Shown here one piece after another: positions 14,817 to 23,545 of a DNA stretch of 23,545 nucleotides. This stretch comes from an uncultured Actinomycetes bacterium. Its GTDB lineage: Bacteria; Actinomycetota; Actinomycetes; Nanopelagicales; Nanopelagicaceae. The position numbers and the translations under genes were made by a program. Position 1 is the first letter of the stretch. Each line of letters begins with the position of its first letter. The notes beneath the pieces were generated by a model. It saw only the letters and a list, made by a program, of their open reading frames with translations. It searched no databases and had not been told where the DNA came from. The stretch is from contig CALMBJ010000067.1 of assembly GCA_937860175.1 (NCBI GenBank), positions 1 to 23,545 of the forward strand. The letters are read 5' to 3'.

Positions 14817-16385
14817 TCTCGCCTAAAGGAGCTAAATGAGGAGCTTTCATCTCTTCAAACACAGTTCTCAAAAAATGTCTTGGCAGATACAAATGATCTC
14901 GCAGTTTTGGTTGAGACCGTTGAAGAGCTAGATGGCTTAAGTGAGAATGAAATAGCGGCCGCTGCCGCTGCCGCCAAGGATCGCGGGCATGATGGTAAGT
15001 GGCTAATCGGAATGGTGAACTTCACCGGTAATCCAAAGTTAGATTCGCTAACTAACCGCGAGCTTCGTAAGAAGATTATGCAGGCTTCATTATTGAAGGC
15101 AAACCGTTCCAATGAGAATGACAATAAGCCAGTTCTGCTTAAGATGGTAAAGCTGCGCGCAGAGCGTGCAAGATTATTTGGCAAGGAAACTCATGCTGAG
15201 CATGTGATTGCAGTACAAACCGCTGAGCATCCAGACAATGTGCATGCGATGCTTCGCAAGATTGCACCTGCTGCTGCTCGAAACGCCAAGGCTGAGGCAG
15301 AGGATCTTAAAAAATCCGCTGGAACAGATATCGAAAGTTGGGATTGGGGCTACTACACAGAAAAGGTACGTGTAGAAAAGTACAACATCGATACAACAAA
15401 GATGCGTCCTTACTTTGAGCTTGAGCGCGTTCTTCATGATGGTGTCTTCTTTGCAGCAAACAAATTGTTTGGAATCACATTTAAAGAGCGTCCAGATTTA
15501 GTTACTTACCATCCTGAAGCTCGAGCATTTGAAGTAAACAATGCAGATGGATCAAAGGTTGGTCTCTTTATTGGAGATTTCTACACACGTGATTCAAAGC
15601 GTGGTGGAGCATGGATGAACAGTTTGGTTAATCAAAACTTCCTGTTTGATCAGCTACCAGTTGTTGTAAACAACTTGAATATTCCAAAGCCGCCAGCAGG
15701 AAAGCCAACTCTGCTTACCTTTGCCGAGACAACTACCTTGTTCCACGAGTTTGGACATGCAATCCATGGCTTCCTTTCGCAGGTTAAGTACCCACGTGTA
15801 TCTGGAACAAGTGTGCAGCGTGACTTTGTTGAGTTCCCTTCACAAGTAAATGAGATGTGGATCTTGTGGCCTGAGGTAGTTGAAAACTACGCCCGTCACC
15901 ATGAAACAGGTGAAAAGTTGCCGCAGGAGTGGATCGATAGCCTGGATGAGGCGAGCACCTTTAATGAAGGTCACGCGACAACTAGTTACTTAGCTGCTGC
16001 AATTCTTGATCTTGCTTGGCACTCACTAAATGTAGAAGAGGCGGCAAAGATCACTGATGTTGAAGCCTTTGAAGCGCAGGCGATCAAGGATTACGGACTT
16101 GATTTCTCACCTGTTCCAACACGTTACCGTTCAACTTACTTCAGCCACATCTTTGCTGGTGGTTACGCTGCCGGGTATTACGGCTACATCTGGTCTGAGG
16201 TATTGGATGCAGATACCGTTGATTGGTTTAAAGAAAATGGTGGATTAAAGCGCGAGAATGGTGAGCACTTTAAGAACACACTTCTTGGACGTGGTGGATC
16301 AATTGATTCGATGCAGATGTTCCGCAACTTCCGCGGTCGTGATTCAAAGATCGAACCACTGTTAAAGCGCCGAGGTTTGCTGTAA
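14817..16385 (+). pseudogene. M3 oligopeptidase, catalytic part after in-frame TGA
   Basis: Continuation in the same frame, holding the zinc site: FHEFGHAIHG with HEFGH at residues 465-469 counted from 14352, and the third ligand Glu in DFVEFPSQVNEMW. Further family motifs are YTRDSKRGGAWM, NEGHATTSYLAAAILDLAWH and YSHIF-like YFSHIFAGGYAAGYYGYIWSE. The two parts together give 677 codons, the usual Dcp/OpdA length, so nothing else is missing. The only plausible independent start is TTG at 14880; the good Shine-Dalgarno at 14827-14831 leads to an ATG in another frame. Sequencing or amplification error, true nonsense mutation or readthrough are all open. Confidence 0.75.
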
Positions 16386-16389
16386 CAAT

Positions 16390-16407
16390 TAACTTCGAGA
16401 GAAGTTA
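16390..16407. terminator. Small inverted repeat between convergent genes
   Basis: TAACTTC and GAAGTTA form a perfect 7-bp stem with a GAGA loop between the peptidase stop and the DUF5302 stop. There is no T-run on either side beyond TTAATTG on the minus strand, so it may serve both directions weakly or not at all. Confidence 0.35.
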
Positions 16408-16419
16408 CAAAGCAGGTGG

Positions 16420-16611
16420 CTAGCCTGCAGAACCTGAACCTGAAGGACCAGCCTTGCGCTGCACCTGTGGTGCACCACCGCTACGTTGTCCACCGCGAAT
16501 CTTTGATCCGGTTTCAGAATGGTTTTGAGTACCTGGTGCACCTGGCTTGTTCTTCTTAGCTTCAAGGGCAGCAAGCATTCTTGCTTTCATGTCATCATTC
16601 TTATCGGCCAT
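16420..16611 (-). CDS. DUF5302-family small protein
   Basis: A 63-residue protein resembling the actinobacterial DUF5302 family: N-terminal charged helix with MKARMLAALEAKK, then a Gly/Ser/Pro-rich disordered tail ending near VQRKAGPSG. No function is known for the family. It lies 15 bp after the bldC stop on the same strand. TAGGAT (16618-16623) is exactly 6 nt before the ATG, so it may have its own leaderless promoter; the same bases could be read as a weak GTAGGA ribosome site. Confidence 0.78.
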   Translation of the reverse strand: MADKNDDMKARMLAALEAKKNKPGAPGTQNHSETGSKIRGGQRSGGAPQVQRKAGPSGSGSAG

Positions 16612-16626
16612 GAGTTAATCCTACTG

Positions 16627-16824
16627 CTAAGAGCTTGATTCCTTGTATTCGCGTAATCTCTCAAGAACTTCAGATTCGCGATAGCGGCGATGTCCACCTA
16701 ATGTGCGGATCGCAGTTAACTTTCCAGCTTTTGCCCAGCGTGTAACCGTCTTTGGATTTACATGGAAACGTTGTGCAACCTCTTTAGGGGTCAAGAGAAC
16801 TTCGGCATCAGGGATGCGGTTCAT
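16627..16824 (-). CDS. bldC: BldC-type MerR-like DNA-binding regulator
   Basis: Small transcription factor with a single MerR-type winged helix-turn-helix. The 65-residue protein reads LLTPKEVAQRFHVNPKTVTR for the helix-turn-helix and LTAIRTLGGHRRYRESEV for the wing, nearly identical to Streptomyces BldC, which binds as head-to-tail oligomers on AT-rich direct repeats and controls development there. In a small non-sporulating cell its role must differ. The start is set by the perfect AAGGAG at 16830-16835, 5 nt before ATG, and by family length; the open frame continues upstream to 16941 but without similarity and into the preceding gene. Family identification is very secure. Confidence 0.93.
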   Translation of the reverse strand: MNRIPDAEVLLTPKEVAQRFHVNPKTVTRWAKAGKLTAIRTLGGHRRYRESEVLERLREYKESSS

Positions 16825-16904
16825 GGTGACTCCTTCATTGTGGCCTGTCCGTTTTGGGCTGTATTGGGGTGAAGTATTGCGAGTAATTGAGCCTGTGGCA
16901 ATAC

Positions 16905-17720
16905 CTAGGAGGCCTGCTCGTAGCTTTGAACTAAGCGCCAACGAGACATTAATCGTTGGTAACCAATGCCCGCAGCCATTCCATCTGAGGCTGCAAGTCC
17001 TTCAACAGAGTGTGTGACATCTTCGATTGATGAATCTGATTCAAGACCTTCTTCACCAGAATCACGTAACGCTCTATCCATGTAATTTGCTAAGCCACCG
17101 TAATCTAGCTCTACCAATGATTCTGGATGAAACATTTCTAGCCATGCAAGAAGGTTTTCTAACTCTTGCTCAACGGGTCCTTCGCCAAAAGCGTTAACAA
17201 CCGCATCGTGTGCGCCATCGCAGCGCTGCTTTGCATTTGCGATATTGGTCAATGCGCGCGAGTACAAACCATCTGCACCTGTACCGCGAACTCGTTCCTC
17301 AGGTGAAAACAAAATAAACCAACGCGGAGGAATAATCCATGTCTCATTTAAAATGTGTGGGACTTTATCTTCAAGCAGATCAACACCTGCAGTAATTACC
17401 TCTTCCATTGCAGGTGAAACAAAGTATGGAACTACCGTGCTTGGAAGTGAGTCCTTAAAGTTATCAAGTGCTGCCCAACAACGTGTAGCGGTTGCCCACG
17501 GTGCAACGTAACGAACTCCATCGCGATCAAGGATGTGAACTCCATCTGGTCGGCCAGCTGGTGGTTCAGGTTGAACAACGCGATGTAACGCTAGCTCTTC
17601 CTCTTTATTAAATGAAAAGGGATCAATCTCTAAACTCTGCCAACGTAAACGATCGGCGGGATCAAATGCAGATAGAGGTTCGTAAACCCGAAGTGAAGCT
17701 ACGTACGGTGTAGGTCTCAC
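16905..17720 (-). CDS. Conserved actinobacterial hypothetical protein linked to BldC
   Basis: A 271-residue cytosolic protein starting with GTG as MRPTPYVASLRVYEPLSAF, which I recognise as a conserved actinobacterial family found beside bldC and DUF3073 but without known function (an MRPxPYxASLRVYEP start is typical). No signal peptide, membrane segment or enzyme motif is seen. Conserved-looking parts are GVRYVAPWATATRCWAALD, FVSPAMEEVI, LNETWIIPPRWFILF and SRWRLVQSYEQAS. The GTG overlaps the stop of the DUF3073 gene (GTGA), so translation is coupled. The GTG start is supported by that overlap and by the family N-terminus. Confidence 0.8.
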   Translation of the reverse strand: MRPTPYVASLRVYEPLSAFDPADRLRWQSLEIDPFSFNKEEELALHRVVQPEPPAGRPDGVHILDRDGVRYVAPWATATRCWAALDNFKDSLPSTVVPYFVSPAMEEVITAGVDLLEDKVPHILNETWIIPPRWFILFSPEERVRGTGADGLYSRALTNIANAKQRCDGAHDAVVNAFGEGPVEQELENLLAWLEMFHPESLVELDYGGLANYMDRALRDSGEEGLESDSSIEDVTHSVEGLAASDGMAAGIGYQRLMSRWRLVQSYEQAS

Positions 17721-17893
17721 GCACGTGGAATGTAGTTGCCCTCAGCAAAAGGATCATCATCATCCTTGCGTGGGGTTGTATCAAGTTCACCATGAAGCTC
17801 TTTGGCAAGACGATCGAGATCCATATCTTGCGCGTTGTACTTCAAATCGCGTGCAACCTTAGTTTGCTTTGCTTTTGCGCGGCCGCGACCCAT
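17717..17893 (-). CDS. DUF3073 domain small protein
   Basis: A 58-residue basic-to-acidic protein beginning MGRGRAKAKQTKVARDLKY, the hallmark of actinobacterial DUF3073, followed by an acidic DDDDPFAEGNY end. Function unknown; the Arg/Lys-rich N-terminus suggests nucleic-acid or ribosome association, by inference only. A strong GAAGGAGG ribosome site lies 6 nt before the ATG at 17893. It ends in TGA, the only intact gene here that does, which shows TGA is a normal stop codon in this genome. Stop overlaps the GTG start of the next gene. Confidence 0.9.
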   Translation of the reverse strand: MGRGRAKAKQTKVARDLKYNAQDMDLDRLAKELHGELDTTPRKDDDDPFAEGNYIPRA

Positions 17894-17996
17894 GGGCGAC
17901 CTCCTTCACTAATTGCTATGCGTCAGGGAGGTAGGTTATCGCGCTTAGCAACTACCTTCCACCGGCCTTTTCTCTCAAAAAGCTCTATCCCACCCG

Positions 17997-18281
17997 CTAA
18001 AGAGGTAGGAATTGAGCCAGATCAGCCCTTGATCCAGAGGCGAGAACCGCCCCGCTGGCCACCGCTTGATCCCAGGAGAGCTCGCCAGAGGCCAGGGCTA
18101 GCCAGGTCTGGGCATCCATCTCGATGGTGTTGGGCGGGGTTCCACGGGTATGAGTTGGACCTTCACCGCATTGAACCGCCGCATATGGTGGAACTCGAAC
18201 CTCTATCGCACGACCTGGAGCCTTTACGGTGAGTGCATTTAAAGTGCTCTTTACTTGCTCTAAAACAACAGGATCGCGCAC
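17997..18281 (-). CDS. SCP2-like sterol-carrier family protein
   Basis: A 94-residue protein matching the C-terminal part of a small actinobacterial SCP2-like family usually found among purine genes: IEVRVPPYAAVQCGEGPTH, TRGTPPNTIEMDAQTWLALA and SGSRADLAQFLPL are the conserved parts. It may bind a hydrophobic ligand; function is not established. GTG start, 12 bp after the purB stop, so it is very likely the last gene of the fba-purA-purB unit. The protein is somewhat shorter than relatives at the N-terminus. The 103-bp gap that follows holds the promoter region of DUF3073 with a TAACCT hexamer on the minus strand but no clear terminator. Confidence 0.8.
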   Translation of the reverse strand: MRDPVVLEQVKSTLNALTVKAPGRAIEVRVPPYAAVQCGEGPTHTRGTPPNTIEMDAQTWLALASGELSWDQAVASGAVLASGSRADLAQFLPL

Positions 18282-18293
18282 AATTAAACTCGA

Positions 18294-19696
18294 TTAACGA
18301 ATTGCTGCAGCTGAGTACTGTGAAGCATCTTGAAACTTATTGGTGATCAGATTTACTCGTGCAACAACACGGCTAATCTGTTGTCCGGCATCTCCTGCAA
18401 AATCTAAAGGCTTGCCAATTAATTGATCCAGCGCTGAACGATCTAATGGAATTCGATCATCTGCTGCTAACTCATCAAAAAAAGTATTTGCCTTACCTTC
18501 GCGAGTTGCAATTGTTGCCTTAACCGCATGTTCTTTGATTGCTTCATGTGCAACTTCGCGTCCGACTCCAGCTTTAACCGCTGCCATCAAAATCTTTGTT
18601 GTTGCAAGGAAAGGTAGTTGGCGTTCTAGCTCTGCACTTATCAATGCAGGAAAAGTTCCAAACTCATCTAAGACCGTCAAAATTGTTTCCATTAATCCAT
18701 CAAATGCATAGAAGGCATCTGCAATTGCAACACGACGAACAACGCTGCAGGAAACATCGCCTTCATTCCATTGATTACCAGAAAGTTCACTGATCATCGA
18801 TGCGTAGCCACGCAGAACAACCGCTAAACCATTTACTCGTTCGCAGGAGCGGGTGTTCATCTTGTGTGGCATCGCGCTGCTGCCTACTTGTCCGGCTTTA
18901 AAACCTTCAGTTACTAATTCAGCACCAGCCATTAAGCGAATTGCAGTAGCCAAGTTAGATGGGGCTGATGCCAGTTGAACTAAGGTGGTTAAAACATCGT
19001 AATCAAGGGAACGTGGATAAATCTGACCAGTTGAATCAAGCAGATTGCTAAAGCCAAGCTCCTTTGCAATTGCCTGCTCTAGGGCTTGGTGGGCCGCTGA
19101 ACTACCTAATAAATCTATGGAATCTTGGGCTGTTCCGACTGGGCCCTTAATGCCACGCATTGGATAACGCTCTTGAAGTGCGGTTAAACGCTCATAAGCA
19201 AAGAGAAGCTCTTCGGCAATGGTTGCAAAACGCTTTCCTAGTGTTGTCACCTGTGCAGGAACATTGTGTGATCGACCAGCAATCGGTTGATCTGCGTACT
19301 TAACAGCGGCCTCTGCAAGACGTGCAAGAAGTGCCACAACCTTGGTGTGCGCCACATCTAAACCATTACGAATCTGCAGCGCTTCGATGTTTTCAGTTAC
19401 ATCGCGGCTTGTCATTCCGGCGTGAATCGCCTCGTGCCCAGCCAAAGCATTGAACTCTTCAATGCGAGCCTTCACATCGTGGCGAGTAACTTTTTCGCGC
19501 TTATCGATTGATGCAAGATCAACCTTTGTAATTACATTTTCGTAATCTGTAATTACATCTTTGTTAATGAGATGTCCAAGCTCTGATTGAGCTCGCATAA
19601 CCGCAATCCATAACTTACGTTCTAGGACAATCTTTGCCTCTGGCGAAAAGATTTCGCGCATCGCAGCCGATGCGTAGCGATCTGCGAGCAAACTCA

Positions 19697-19697
<1 letters not shown>
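18294..19697 (-). CDS. purB: Adenylosuccinate lyase
   Basis: Acts twice in purine synthesis: splits SAICAR to AICAR and adenylosuccinate to AMP, releasing fumarate each time. The 467-residue protein carries the fumarase/lyase signature GSSAMPHKMN (272-281, catalytic Ser274), GMTSRDVTENIE (94-105) and GRSHNVPAQVTTLGKR (141-156, His144), in the form typical for actinobacterial PurB. The ATG overlaps the last base of the purA stop (TAATG), so the two are translationally coupled. Both enzymes of AMP formation from IMP are thus adjacent. Confidence 0.96.
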
Positions 19698-21004
<1,307 letters not shown>

Positions 21005-21008
21005 TTAA

Positions 21009-22043
21009 TTACTTTAGTGAAGTAGTTCCGTTTGAACGTAGATCTTCGCAGGCACGGACTACACGAGCAGCCATTCCCGCTTCAGCAAGCTTGCCCCAAG
21101 CGCGTGGATCGTAAGCCTTCTTGTTTCCAACTTCGCCATCGATCTTAAGCACGCCGTCGTAGTTCTTGAGCATGTGATCAACAACTGGACGTGTAAATGC
21201 ATACTGAGTATCTGTATCAACATTCATCTTGATTACACCGTAATCAAGTGATTCACGGATCTCTGACAAAAGTGAGCCAGAACCACCGTGGAATACCAAA
21301 TCCATTGGCTTGCTTCCTGCTGGAAGACCAAGCTTTGCAGAAACCGCCTCTTGCAAGGTTGCAAGGATCTTTGGCTGCAAGACAACATTTCCTGGCTTGT
21401 AAACGCCGTGAACATTTCCAAATGTTGCTGCAACCATGTAGCGAGCATTTGCATCTGTTCCAAGGGTTTCAATAGTCATGAGTGCATCTTCTGGAGTCGA
21501 ATAAAGCTTTGCATCGTGCTTGGCTTCAATTCCATCTTCTTCTCCGCCAACAACACCGATTTCGATTTCAAGAATTGTCTTTGCCGCAACAGACATCGCC
21601 AACATTTCCTTAGCGACCTTCATGTTCTCATTCATATCTACCGCTGATCCATCCCACATATGTGAGTTGAACAATGGAGCCTTACCTGACTTGATGCGAT
21701 CTGCGCCAAATGCAAGAAGTGGACGCATGAAGCCATCTAGCTTTTCAGCTGGGCAGTGATCTGTGTGAATTCCAATGTTTACCTTGTAGTTCTTTGCAAC
21801 AACATGTGCGTACTCTGCGAGCGCAACTGCACCATCAACCATGTTCTTTACTGTTGAACCAGATGCGTACTCTGCGCCACCCCATGAGAATTGAATAATT
21901 CCATCTGACTCTGCTTCGGCGAAACCACGAATAGCAGCTGTCAGGGTTTGTGATGATGAAACATTGATCGCTGGATATGCGAAGGCACCTTTTTTGGCGC
22001 GATCCAACATGTCAGCATAAATTTCGGGGGTTGCAATTGGCAT
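21009..22043 (-). CDS. fba: Class II fructose-bisphosphate aldolase
   Basis: Zinc-dependent aldolase splitting fructose 1,6-bisphosphate in glycolysis and reversing it in gluconeogenesis. The 344-residue protein fits the FbaA subgroup: TDHCP with catalytic Asp95 and zinc ligand His96, EIEIGVVGGEEDG (159-171), VHGVYKPGNV with His212, FHGGSGS with His252, and NVDTDTQYAF for phosphate binding. The ATG at 22043 has a good AGGAG ribosome site 8 nt upstream. First gene of the fba-purA-purB unit; the terminator at 22147-22180 insulates it from the small gene upstream. No convincing -35/-10 pair could be chosen in the 100 bp between. Confidence 0.96.
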   Translation of the reverse strand: MPIATPEIYADMLDRAKKGAFAYPAINVSSSQTLTAAIRGFAEAESDGIIQFSWGGAEYASGSTVKNMVDGAVALAEYAHVVAKNYKVNIGIHTDHCPAEKLDGFMRPLLAFGADRIKSGKAPLFNSHMWDGSAVDMNENMKVAKEMLAMSVAAKTILEIEIGVVGGEEDGIEAKHDAKLYSTPEDALMTIETLGTDANARYMVAATFGNVHGVYKPGNVVLQPKILATLQEAVSAKLGLPAGSKPMDLVFHGGSGSLLSEIRESLDYGVIKMNVDTDTQYAFTRPVVDHMLKNYDGVLKIDGEVGNKKAYDPRAWGKLAEAGMAARVVRACEDLRSNGTTSLK

Positions 22044-22146
22044 AGTGTGACTCCTATTTGCTCGTTGTAAATCTTTAGACTGAGCGCTTCGTTGAGTCGT
22101 CTAGAGGCTTACGACCAATCCTCTCACCTTCGCCCTAATGGCACAA

Positions 22147-22180
22147 AAAGACCCTCCGCAGCGTTAATGGGAGGGTCTTT
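22147..22180 (-). terminator. Rho-independent terminator of the 34-codon gene
   Basis: AAAGACCCTCC (22147-22157) and GGAGGGTCTTT (22170-22180) make a perfect 11-bp stem with a 12-nt loop. Read on the minus strand the stem ends in five T (GGAGGGTCTTTTTG), so it terminates leftward transcription. The only leftward gene it can serve is the 34-codon ORF ending 19 bp upstream. On the plus strand the T-run is only three. Confidence 0.85.
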
Positions 22181-22199
22181 ATGCGTGGAATTCACCGAG

Positions 22200-22304
22200 T
22201 TAACTCACCGTTTTTAGGGCGTTGGCTAAGAACTTAGCCAGGGCCGCCACTAACACCGGGTTACTCAATAGCTTTATGAGCGCCAGAATAAATGAGGTCA
22301 GCAT
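22200..22304 (-). CDS. 34-residue cationic hydrophobic peptide
   Basis: Unannotated small gene. The protein starts MLTSFILALIKLLSNPV and ends LVAALAKFLANALKTVS, 34 residues, with Lys at 11, 24 and 31 and no acidic residue. A short hydrophobic helix, an Asn-Pro turn (15-16) and a second amphipathic helix (17-33, polar face K24/N28/K31) can be seen. Evidence that it is real: an ideal AAAGGAGA ribosome site 5 nt before ATG (22309-22316) and its own strong terminator 19 bp after the stop. It resembles phenol-soluble-modulin-like peptides, leaderless bacteriocins or type I toxin peptides in character only; no homologue is recognised. No signal peptide cleavage site or immunity gene is visible nearby. 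Confidence 0.7.
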   Translation of the reverse strand: MLTSFILALIKLLSNPVLVAALAKFLANALKTVS

Positions 22305-22393
22305 TGTGTCTCCTTTCAGTTGGGGCATCTTCAATGCCGCCCATGAATAAAAATTTCATCGCCAATTCGCTGTTGATAACAATCATCAGCAGG

Positions 22394-22399
22394 TAACCT
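22394..22399 (+). promoter_or_regulatory. -10 candidate for acs
   Basis: TAACCT, the same hexamer as at the ECF operon, lies 8 nt before the acs ATG. A TTGATA -35 candidate lies at 22373-22378 with a short 15-bp spacer. The 103-bp gap to the divergent small gene otherwise holds a weak GGCAT/ATGCC repeat (22324-22338). Confidence 0.35.
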
Positions 22400-22407
22400 C
22401 TAGCGCT

Positions 22408-23497
22408 ATGAGCCAAGATCATGAATCCCTAGAGAACTTGCTGAGTGAGGATCGCTTATTTCCTCCTAGCGCCGAGTTTGCGGCGCAAGCAAATGCCACA
22501 GCTGCTCTTTATGATCTAGCTGAAAAGGATCGGTTGGCCTTCTGGGATGAACAAGCAAAGGCGCTGAGTTGGGAAACTCCCTGGACCCAAACTCTGCAAT
22601 GGGATGCTCCATATGCACAATGGTTTGTTGGCGGCAAGATCAATGCTTCATTTAATGCTCTAGATCGACATGTTCTTGAAGGTCGTGGTGATCGAGTTGC
22701 TTTTCACTTTGAAGGTGAACCTGGCGATACCCGAACAATTACTTACGCGCAGTTACTAACTGAGGTTAAGAAAACTGCAAATGCGCTAATCGAATTAGGA
22801 ATTCAGGCTAAAGATCGTGTTGCGATTTATATGCCAATGATTCCAGAGGCCGCGATTGCAATGTTGGCATGTGCTCGAATCGGTGCAGCGCACTCCGTTG
22901 TCTTTGGTGGATTTTCTGCAGATGCCCTGTTATCGCGTATTCAAGATGCAGATGCACAGTTGGTGATTACCGCAGATGGTGGCTTTAGAAAGGGTGCAGC
23001 CTTTGCACTAAAGCCTGCTGTTGATGAAGCGCTTAAGGGCCAGCACAATGTTAAGAAGGTTTTAGTTGTTCAACGCACCAAGCAAGAGACTGCATGGAAT
23101 GCTGCAACAGATATCTGGTGGCACGATATTGTCGATCGTCAATCAGCTGAACACACAGCGCAAGGCTTTGATTCTGAGCATCCATTATTCATTTTGTACA
23201 CATCTGGAACCACCGCAAAGCCAAAGGGAATCTTTCATACAACAGGTGGGTACTTAACCCAGGCTGCTTATACCCATCGGGTTGTCTTTGATATCAAGCC
23301 AGAAACAGATGTCTACTGGTGCACCGCAGATGTTGGTTGGATTACTGGCCATAGTTACATTGTTTATGGCCCATTAATGAATGGTGCAACGCAGGTGATG
23401 TATGAGGGAACACCTGATACACCGCATAAGGGGCGCATCTTTGAATTAGTTGAAAAGTATGGCGTAACTATTTTGTACACAGCACCCACCTTGATCC
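22408..23497 (+). CDS. acs: Acetyl-CoA synthetase (partial, cut by contig end)
   Basis: AMP-forming ligase activating acetate to acetyl-CoA. 363 residues are present of about 650 expected. Motifs seen: NASFNALDRHV, GDRVAFHFEGEPGD, VAIYMPMIPEAAIAMLACAR, HSVVFGGFSADAL, the adenylation P-loop YTSGTTAKPKG (Ala in place of the common Gly before KPKG, as I recall for other actinobacterial Acs), and TADVGWITGHSYIVYGPL. The last genomic codons read ILYTAPTLI; base 23497 is C, the first base of the Arg that normally follows, after which adapter sequence begins. Start ATG at 22408 fits the family N-terminus (ESLENLLSEDRLFPP). Divergent from the 34-codon gene. Confidence 0.95.
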
Positions 23498-23545
23498 CTG
23501 TCTCTTATACACATCTCCGAGCCCACGAGACAGGCAGAAATCTCG
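23498..23545 (+). other. Illumina Nextera adapter and index (not genomic)
   Basis: CTGTCTCTTATACACATCT (23498-23516) is the transposase mosaic end, followed by CCGAGCCCACGAGAC (23517-23531), the read-2 side of the Nextera adapter. Then comes AGGCAGAA (23532-23539), which I recognise as an i7 index, and ATCTCG, the start of the P7 flow-cell sequence. Residues translated here are meaningless and this piece must be trimmed. Confidence 0.98.

Noticed and set aside
14827..14838. Reinitiation of the peptidase at AAAGGAGCTAAATG after the TGA
   Set aside because: The ATG at 14836 is in another frame and soon meets a stop, so it cannot restore the catalytic part.
14352..16385. TGA reassigned to tryptophan or selenocysteine in this organism
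   Set aside because: DUF3073 ends in TGA at a normal GTGA overlap, Trp is coded by TGG throughout, and no other internal TGA occurs in recognised genes. The codon sits where an Arg is likely, not a Cys or Trp.
16825..16941. Longer 104-residue version of BldC
   Set aside because: The extra residues overlap the previous gene, have no BldC similarity, and the perfect Shine-Dalgarno sits before the internal ATG at 16824.
17792..18232. 146-codon plus-strand frame across DUF3073 and SCP2-like genes
   Set aside because: Spans two recognisable minus-strand genes and the gap between them; product is Pro/Arg-rich shadow sequence.
18001..18232. Possible GC-rich transferred segment
   Set aside because: The slightly higher GC around 18040-18140 lies within the conserved RGTPPN/TWLALA part of the SCP2-like gene and its neighbours are normal.

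Overview
The window looks like a compact, mid-GC (by eye mid-40s %) actinobacterial chromosome segment, most like the streamlined freshwater lineages (Nanopelagicales/acI or relatives). Reasons: a full-length BldC, DUF3073, DUF5302, a purB-linked SCP2-type sterol-carrier gene and a BldC-linked conserved hypothetical, all typical of Actinobacteria; very short intergenic gaps; convergent gene pairs overlapping by 4-12 bp; and many genes with a TANNNT hexamer 6-8 nt before the start codon, as expected for leaderless transcripts. Lineage is an inference; there is no rRNA gene in the window.
Layout: 1-790 (-) partial ABC-2 type ATPase; 816-2042 (+) O-succinylhomoserine sulfhydrylase; 2031-2900 (-) protoheme IX farnesyltransferase; 3010-4471 (+) an acidic-tailed membrane protein and a secreted beta-propeller; 4468-5991 (-) a PBP4-type D-Ala-D-Ala carboxypeptidase and a small membrane protein; 6014-6661 (+) a SpoU/TrmH methyltransferase; 6658-9469 (-) a low-molecular-weight protein tyrosine phosphatase, a TPR protein and a secreted DMFase-like protein; 9534-12050 (+) a CbiMNQO-type metal ECF transporter operon; 12051-14322 (+) a structured leader and a DEAD-box RNA helicase; 14352-16385 (+) an M3 oligopeptidase gene broken by one in-frame TGA; 16420-18281 (-) DUF5302, BldC, conserved hypothetical, DUF3073 and the SCP2-like gene; 18294-22043 (-) fba, purA, purB; 22200-22304 (-) an unannotated 34-codon gene with strong RBS and terminator; 22408 to the end (+) acetyl-CoA synthetase, cut off by the contig end.
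How the genes work together: fba-purA-purB forms one leftward transcription unit (glycolysis/purines) running into the SCP2-like gene and then the DUF3073/hypothetical/BldC/DUF5302 group. The ECF operon carries a perfect 17-bp palindrome in its promoter that matches my memory of the nickel-responsive Nur box, suggesting Ni rather than Co uptake. There is no complete new multi-gene defence or mobile system here. The items most worth a second look are the 34-aa cationic hydrophobic peptide gene, the putative Ni operator, the damaged cbiN/cbiQ start junction with its 12-bp hairpin, the symmetric bidirectional leaderless promoter, and the helicase leader.
Technical warning: the last 48 bases (23498-23545) are Illumina Nextera adapter plus index sequence, not genome. 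Two apparent lesions (cbiQ start GTA, peptidase TGA) are each explained by a single C:G to T:A change and should be checked against reads before being believed.
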